DNA from: Diphasiastrum complanatum
Taxonomy: Eukaryota; Streptophyta; Lycopodiopsida; Lycopodiales; Lycopodiaceae
Direction of reading: 5' to 3'
Assembly (NCBI GenBank): GCA_029204225.1
Contig: CM055100.1
Span: forward strand, 19,922,155 to 19,986,154
Length of the DNA stretch: 64,000 nucleotides
Below the pieces are notes generated by a model, which saw only the letters and a list, made by a program, of their open reading frames with translations, was not told where the DNA came from and ran no database searches. Of this stretch, positions 58,106 to 64,000 are shown in pieces. Position 1 is the first letter of the stretch, and each line of letters begins with the position of its first letter. The translations under genes were made by a program, and so were the position numbers.

Positions 58106-58217
58106 TCATGATATTTATCAAGATTCAAATGTAAAACTAAGAAACAATAACAAAATTTATTCAAAACATATAGGGCTTGTAAATAATAGTCAACATCATG
58201 ACGAACCTATCTTAACA

Positions 58218-59433
58218 TTGGAAACGAGCCTGTTTCCTTTTTTATTTCCATTTGCTCATGGATTTTATGATGGAAATGTAAGCATCCTTCATTATGCTAG
58301 CCTACGAGCAAGTCCTTTCTTTTTTATTTTTACACTATATTTGCCCTACATAATAGTCTTATACCAAATTAGGCAAGCAATTTTAATATCAAATAGCGAT
58401 CCATCAATAGTACTACAAAAAAAAATAATCAGCTATCTCTCAAAGAATAAGAAAGCATCTGAACAACAAATATTCAGTCATGTTTTAAAATATACTCTAC
58501 CAACTGAGATTCCAAACACACCATCTTGGCATAGACACAATTTAAAAGATCTTTTAACAATGGTTGAACATTGGGGACTCCCCTAATTTTTTTTAACATT
58601 GACTGCAAACGAAAATTCAGAGACGAGATGATTTGAAATCACTGAAATAGAGAAGATTGCACAGCAAATATAGGATTTTGATTGGCGAAATTGTTCGATT
58701 GAGTGCACGATGGTATTTGTGGCCCGATTGGAAAGATTCATGAAAGACTATTTGCTTTCAAAGCACTTCTTGTTAGGAAGAATCAAACACTATGTCATTC
58801 GATATGAGATCCAAAACAAAGGATCAGTTCATGCGCATATCATGTTTTGGATCAAAGAAGAAGATGTGGAAACAATTTCAAATGAAATCGCTGCATGCAT
58901 TCCAACAAAATGGAATGACCAATTGCACAAATTTGATGAGCCTATTAATGAATTTGATAGAGACCTATACAATTTGGTTTGCTTGTTTGCAAATTCCTAT
59001 GATAAAAAGAAGCGAAGCTGTTCATTATGTTGATAGTTCTCTTCCAAATCTTAGATGTAGATATGTGAGTCGAAATAACACGTTGATGTTCCATCCAATT
59101 GTTCTTTACACATACAGACCTATACAATTGAAAAATTTACCATTCTATAAATTTTGGAGTATGTACGATGTAGAAAAAAAATTAAAAGTCAATACTCCTT
59201 TTGATTACATTGACAAGACAAAAAACTACTTGTATAAGAGTTATAAACTTATAAAATTTACTGATTATCATCCTGTGCATGATATAAAAGCCTTCTTTTT
59301 CAATGTCTTGCTCAAAAAAGTATGTTTTCGTAATGAGCAAGAATTGATAGGAGAAAATAATACCAGTCATTCATATTTCTTGGGGTGCATACTTCAAAAT
59401 TTTGTTGAGAAAGAGGAGGATATTGATATCTAA
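58218..59433 (+). pseudogene. Helitron Rep (HUH endonuclease) region
   Basis: Frame 58218-58586 covers the N-terminal Rep domain and is stopped by TAA just before FFLTLTANE. The same frame reopens at 58710 (LERFMKDYLLSKHFLLGRIK, VIRYEIQNKGSVHAHIMFW) with the two His of the HUH motif flanking Ala. A frame change near 59010 leads to LRCRYVSRNN, a conserved 'Y.R+' block. YIDKTKNYLYKSYKLIKF near 59210 is a candidate for the catalytic tyrosine region, but which Tyr residues are catalytic cannot be decided by eye. The domain resembles Helitron Rep more than any other HUH family because a PIF1 helicase follows. Confidence 0.85.
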
Positions 59434-59484
59434 ATCACAAAATATGCCAATAGACAACTTCTTGAAAGAGAACAATGACAAGAA

Positions 59485-60916
59485 ATGTCAAATATACTTC
59501 TACAAAAAAAGTTGCTTATCAGCGAAACATTAACAATGTCAAATTCAGCAATCGAAAATGCACAAAGCATATTTGCCAAAAGATACGAAAAATGATTTGG
59601 GCTTGGAATCTGAATTTGAAAACAAGCAGAATTCATCACTTACTGACGTACAAGATAAGGTATATAAAATTATTACAAGCTCAAAATCCGGATTGTTTAT
59701 TCTATCAGGCACTCCAGGAAGTGGAAAAACATTTCTGATACGATACCTCACTTACAAATGTATCGAGAAAGGATAACCAATTTTGTTAGCCGCAACAACA
59801 GGTGCAACTGCATCTCGATTAGCAAAATTGGCATTTACAGTCCACAACTTGTTCGCAATTCCAATAAATCAACTTTACATAAAAAAATCTAATACCAACC
59901 GATTTCCAACACAGATTAATATCTAAGGCAAGATTTATTGTGATAGATGGAATGTCGATGCTAACTGCTCAAATTTTAATATATGTAATTCATCAAATAA
60001 ATCAAGTAAAAAAAAAAAATCCATCTAGCACTGTATTTGAAAATTATATCTTACTTTTAGTGGGTGATCATGCACAGCTTCCAAGCATTTGTAAACACAA
60101 ATCAGAATCACTTTGTTTAATATGTCATCTTTCAAACTCTCCATTCTGGAAAATTGCAACACACTTGCAACTATCCTACTCAATTAGGCATGCTGAAGAT
60201 CCCGAATACCTTCATTTCCTAAACAAAATTAGATTCCAAAAGCCCACGCAGCTAGAAATAGACGAAACATTAACTAGTTGTGTACTTCCTAGGTCCGACA
60301 TACCTCATGTAGCAAACCATAATACGACCATCATATGTACTCATATGGAAGATGTGCTCTATTTCAACAACCTCATCTTAGAAAAACTATTTTCTACCTC
60401 TGATATACTACAAATTTCTGTTAAAACAAATGCTACATTAGAAAGCGACCTAACGACATAGATCAATAATCCATTATTCCATCAAATTCCAAAACTAGCC
60501 ATAGAGCAAAGGTGATGGTACTTGCAAACTTGGATATTTCAAATGGTACAGTCAATGGCACCATAACTCACATAACTGCCTTCAAATAATCCAAGATTCA
60601 TGAGTTGACAACAATCATCATTCAAATTGAAATCTAAAAAAAAAAGTTCAATATAACAAGATCTGCATTTGCAAAAATTCAATTTGATACGAAAATATTT
60701 TACAAATCTAGATTTCCAATAATGTTAGCATATGCTATCACTGCACACAAAGCACAAGGTGTGACCATTCGGGAAAAAGCCATCCTAGATATAAGATCAA
60801 ATTTTGCACCTGGCTTGGTTTATGTCATGTTATCTCGAGTAACAAAACGTGAAAACTTGTTGTTAACAACTAAATTGACACCAGAACAGTTTCAACCGAT
60901 ATTGATTTCCGTTTGA
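59485..60916 (+). pseudogene. Helitron PIF1-like helicase region
   Basis: After a linker the frame at 59558-59776 has LTDVQDKVYKIITSSKSG and the Walker A GTPGSGKTFLIRYL, then a TAA following KG. PILLAATTGATASRLAKLAF follows, a frame change, then VIDGMSMLTAQILIYV (DEMS-like Walker B, with Gly for Glu) and LLLVGDHAQLPSICK. Next come LQLSYSIRHAED, VMVLANLDISNGTVNGTI and AYAITAHKAQGVTIREKAIL, ending VYVMLSRVTKRENLLL before TGA at 60914. These are motifs I to VI of SF1B helicases in order. The Walker B Glu change and the stops predict inactivity. Confidence 0.88.
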
Positions 60917-61057
60917 AACACAAATATCCAAAATACTGTCATATTTTTAGAGATGTACTATAATCATTTCTACCCACTTATTTTGACTTCATGTATGATT
61001 TTACATTTTTATTTTTAAATGTGTCTTTGTAATATTTGCAGATTATCAAAAAAGAAA

Positions 61058-61790
61058 ATGGCATCCGAAATTGAGTATGATCCAAAAGAAGTAACTATAC
61101 GAATTTCATTTCCACTTTCGACTCGTAAATGTCTTTCCTCGCAATAACTACAATATCAGATTCATTGTTTCAGTTATTCCGAAAATTGAAAGCCGAGGTG
61201 TCCTCCTCAAAAACTTCTCATGAAATACCATCATCCACGGAGAAAATATACCCAACAACAAAACAGATGTTCTTATTGAACTCTTGTGGTATCGATCCAA
61301 ACACATACAAGGAAGGCTTCCAAACAAATTTTGCTCTAAGCAGGTTCATTGAACAAAAGAAGCACGAAAGAGATCAATACATCAATCAATATCATGGAGA
61401 TCCAATTGAAGGTATATTCTATTCTTATTTCTTTTGTAATTTTATAACATTCTATTTTTTTAAATGTCCATTTTTAATCACCTAGTACAGAAATTAAATG
61501 TTAAATAGATCTTTAAAAATGTCGTTCTTATTTCAAGGTTTTTAAAACATCTATATAACATATTCTCCATAAACATCCCTGGAACAATTACAACAAATCG
61601 ACCAGCAATACAACATTTAGATGCTATGTTAAATAAGAACTACTACACAACGAGAAATCTTTACTTCGACTAAAAGATTCCAATCAGTGATTGGAAACAC
61701 ATGAGTCATGCCAAACTGAACGCAATCACAATGGATTTGAGGAAAAAATTGGGCCACTTGTCAGATGATGATACGAAGCTAATGATGGGG
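61058..61790 (+). other. Unidentified ORF region trailing the Helitron helicase
   Basis: MASEIEYDPKEVTIRISFPL opens at 61058. After a frame change near 61140 it continues ITTISDSLFQLFRKLKAEVS, SSTEKIYPTTKQMFLLNSCG and FIEQKKHERDQYINQYHGDP to about 61411. A gt follows GAAG there and could be a splice donor. A second coding-like stretch (FSINIPGTITTNRPAIQHL, MLNKNYYTTRNLYFD, MDLRKKLGHLSDDDTKL) lies at about 61550-61785, cut by repeat R. I do not recognise a family. It could be a Helitron-associated extra frame or a captured host fragment. Confidence 0.4.
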
Positions 61791-63230
61791 GCAAGTTAGA
61801 AGGAAGAACGAGAACGGAGAAGAGCAGGAATATTGCGGAACAACTCTCTCGTTCTAATCGGCTGCTAGGTGCAAAAACAGTCTAATAGACAACTTATGCT
61901 AAAGATAATCACAGCTTTATGTGTTCTGATTGCCCAACAGGATCTTAAAAATTAATTCATACTCTAAAACAAGAGTACAATCCATCGAAGATATTAGAGA
62001 TGGTTTGTGTGTGGTACTACTGAAATCAGATTCAATGTGAAGTATAGTTCTGAAATAATAGAAGAGCGGTGTGATATCGCGAGTTCCTCAGGCGTCAAAG
62101 ACAGCCATCGTCTGATCAGAAACTGAGGAGTCATAGACGTCTGTGTCCTTATCAGAGTGAGTATACAAGTGCGATCAAACAACAATGAAAGTGCATTCAA
62201 TCACAACAAGCATTCATCTACGTTTTGTACACTAAAAAAAACGTGTTGCTGCTATATTACACTGAAGCACAGTACAAATAGCAATTACGACCAAAAATTG
62301 ACGGCGTAACTGGGAGGCTCAAATAATATGTCTCATGGACAGAACAACCGCTAATCTGTGCTTGGATAATCTATTTATAGATTTCATCCGTGTATTAATT
62401 ACATTATGTGTTTGTCACCTAATTGGGAAAGCTGTTGTACTTGGAAGTATTTGGCTTCTATGACAACTATACACAGTATATATACGGTCAACAAATCAAG
62501 ATTGTTGACGTGGACGAGGACGTCGCAAATTTCTGTCACTTTGCAAAATCTCGCGAAGTAACGTGGGAACGAACCTCGTCCATTTTAGACGACCTTCGAC
62601 ATTTTTTTCTCTCTTCGGGTTTTTGCGAAAAAAGCCGAAGGTGTCCTAAATAAGTTTCAGGCGCCCTTAAAAAGTTGAAGATGCCCTCAAAAAAGCGAAG
62701 ATCTCTGTAACAGTTTGGCTTTCTCGCGCTTTCTGGAAAAAGCAAAAAAACTAAAGGTAAATTTAAAACAACTTGAAGGTGCCGTTAAAAAGTTGGCGAA
62801 GGTGCCTTTAATAGTTTAACTCTAAAAAATAGGGGACCTTCTGGAATTAATCTTTTCTCGCATTTTTTGGAAAAATGCGAAAAAGCCGAACGTGTTGAAA
62901 AATAGTTAAACTTTTGAGCTGTGAACAGGTTTGACTTTTTCAAAATAGTTGAACAGAAGAAGTCGAAGGTAAGTGTTGCATTTTTTGGGAAACTGCAAAA
63001 AATGCGAACTGTGCGACACTTAGTGTATTTCTGCATACTGTTAAAAAAGTAATGTAAATCTACAGACTTGTTCTAAATGCCAGTTGTGGAAGTCCTTGAA
63101 GATGGCCAAGTCTTCAATGACTTCAAGTTATTAAACTTAACATCTGAACTCAAATATAATGGGATTAGTTACCCTTTGCTAGCGATCAGCCGAAAGTCCA
63201 TTGTATATGTTCTTCAAGTAATTGGCTGTC
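61785..63230. repeat. Long copy of dispersed repeat R, about 1.4 kb
   Basis: It matches 43676-45010 throughout its first 750 bp (ggaacaactctctcgttcta, gcgagttcctcaggcgtcaa, gatcagaaactgaggagtca, ttgctgctatattacactga) and less clearly beyond. From 62580 to 63000 it holds gcgaaaaagccgaaggtgcc-type words, where the other copy has gaagaagtcg words instead. It interrupts the coding-like stretch at 61785, which shows it was inserted there or that the ORF ended at a rearrangement. Confidence 0.78.
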
Positions 63231-63234
63231 TAAG

Positions 63235-63420
63235 TTATGATTCACCAAGGAGGCAACTGTGGGCTTAGTTTCCAACAGCTAACAGATGGCCCGATTCAGA
63301 TTGACACGGTTTTGGAGATTCTCGAAGGCGAAGTTTATGCAATGATCACTGGCCCAGTCAGTGTGTATGGACATTTAAAATTTTGAAGGCCATCATAGCT
63401 CACAGTTTTAAAATATAGTA
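63235..63420. other. Short unassigned spacer
   Basis: Between repeat R and the next tandem repeat I see no coding or repeat signal. Confidence 0.4.
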
Positions 63421-63580
63421 AATATGCAACTCATCAAGTTTTCAAAAATAGCAAGTCTCAGATTCATGTCCAATTTTTCAAAAATAGTAACAAATACGTT
63501 ATGCAACTTTTCAAAAATAGCATATGAATCTTGCATAATTGTAAGCTATATATGCAACTTTCTAGAAATAGTAAATGTAC
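63415..63580. repeat. AT-rich tandem repeat of atgcaacttttcaaaaatag words
   Basis: The words tatgcaac and ttttcaaaaatagcaa recur at about 63424, 63470, 63500 and 63550, at irregular spacing of 35-60 bp. It is low in complexity; similar words do not occur elsewhere in the window as far as I could see. Confidence 0.65.
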
Positions 63581-64000
63581 TTCACAGATCATAAAGTAAT
63601 TATTACTCTCGTGTATTTTAAAAATTAATTTAAAGTGTACTATTATGCCATTTAAGACTTCCTCCAAATATAAAGAGAAAAAACCTCTTTGTTGGTACAT
63701 TTCACGAGAGGCCCTACTTTGCAAGAGATATCGATTTTTTAGGAAATTTTAAAATGAAAGGAGAAAATTGATGAACAAAAAAAAGAAAAAATCTATTGCC
63801 TTAAAATAGAAACGTCTTGTTTAAGGTTTTTTGTAAACTTTAGATATTGGCTTTTGAGATGTCCTTTGAGGTTCAAGTTACTGGCTTGTAATAGGGTTCT
63901 ATAAACTCAACATATAGCCTAGAAGTTTTGACAAAGACAAAATTTCAACTTGTAAGAGTTTGAGGTTACAGGCAATGGCTCCTAGGAGACTTATGAGACA
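63580..64000. other. AT-rich right edge, nothing recognised
   Basis: No open frame with a motif and no repeat shared with the rest of the window could be recognised. Confidence 0.4.

Larger units (their letters stand above)
58218..60916 (+). mobile_element. Decayed autonomous Helitron (RepHel: HUH nuclease plus PIF1-like helicase)
   Basis: In order: a Helitron_like_N region (FPFLFPFAHGFYDG, then PSWHRHNLKDLLTMVEHWGL near 58535-58585, FFLTLTANE), the Rep HUH motif HAHI at 58830, and a long linker. The helicase has Walker A GTPGSGKTF (59708), the GDHAQLPS block, LDISNGTVNGTI, AYAITAHKAQG and VMLSRVTKREN. This is the Rep-plus-PIF1 order unique to Helitrons. At least five stops or frame changes break the coding sequence. 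Terminal TC and CTRR-hairpin ends could not be placed. In active copies the enzyme nicks and unwinds one strand for rolling-circle transposition. Confidence 0.9.

Noticed and set aside
43676-63230. Repeat R copies as the two LTRs of one giant element
   Set aside because: The 16.7 kb between them holds an intact spliced gene on the minus strand, unrelated copia and gypsy scraps and a Helitron, with no matching primer binding site or purine tract at the inner ends.

Overview
The window reads as nuclear DNA of a land plant with a large, repeat-swollen genome. Spliced genes use GT-AG introns. Ty1/copia elements carry the usual plant initiator-Met primer binding site (tggtatcagagc), teloboxes lie upstream of a gene, and one protein is of the plant RGG (SERBP1/HABP4) type. 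I cannot name the species. By my reading most of the window is retroelement-derived and only two cellular protein genes look intact.

Layout. 1-545: copia integrase fragment. 570-1900: dispersed repeat, GA microsatellites, a possible SINE, and the telobox-bearing upstream region of gene 1. 1949-9105 (+): gene 1, five exons, conserved plant protein of unknown function with a predicted PP1-docking motif; its 5.3-kb first intron hosts a gutted copia element and a MITE-like repeat. 9.1-17.6 kb: decayed intergenic DNA with gypsy gag remnants, a clean hAT-type MITE with an 8-bp target duplication, a ~98-bp GA tract and a minus-strand copia end. 17.6-23.6 kb: copia element A (+), the best preserved, sharing its left LTR with the tail of an upstream copy, and a Ty3/gypsy integrase fragment wedged between two truncated LTRs. 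23.56-28.82 kb: copia element B (+). 28.83-30.65 kb: copy C, inverted relative to B. 30.65-34.5 kb: copia element D (-). 36.78-41.06 kb: copia element E (-), one full 920-bp LTR and one truncated LTR. 41.06-43.25 kb: tandem 'tctcaaccggagct' repeats, then a C-rich, G-poor block. 43.68-46.44 kb: dispersed repeat R and a minus-strand copia remnant. 47063-49509 (-): gene 2, an RGG/SERBP1-like RNA-binding protein in seven exons. 52.8-54.5 kb: further copia and gypsy scraps. 56.2-57.6 kb: a ~1-kb tandem duplication. 57.84-58.11 kb: minisatellite abutting a decayed autonomous Helitron (58.2-60.9 kb) with a trailing unidentified ORF. 61.78-63.2 kb: another R copy. 63.4-63.6 kb: short AT-rich tandem repeat.

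How it works together. Only genes 1 and 2 appear able to make a cellular product; both assemble into uninterrupted reading frames (396 and 409 codons) when spliced at GT-AG sites. Every transposon-encoded frame carries at least one lesion (stops, frameshifts, missing catalytic segments), so any mobility would need enzymes from elsewhere. I found no tRNA or rRNA gene and no CRISPR array. The items most worth following up are the Helitron plus its trailing ORF, the B/C inverted pair, the G-depleted block, and the RVxF motif in gene 1.
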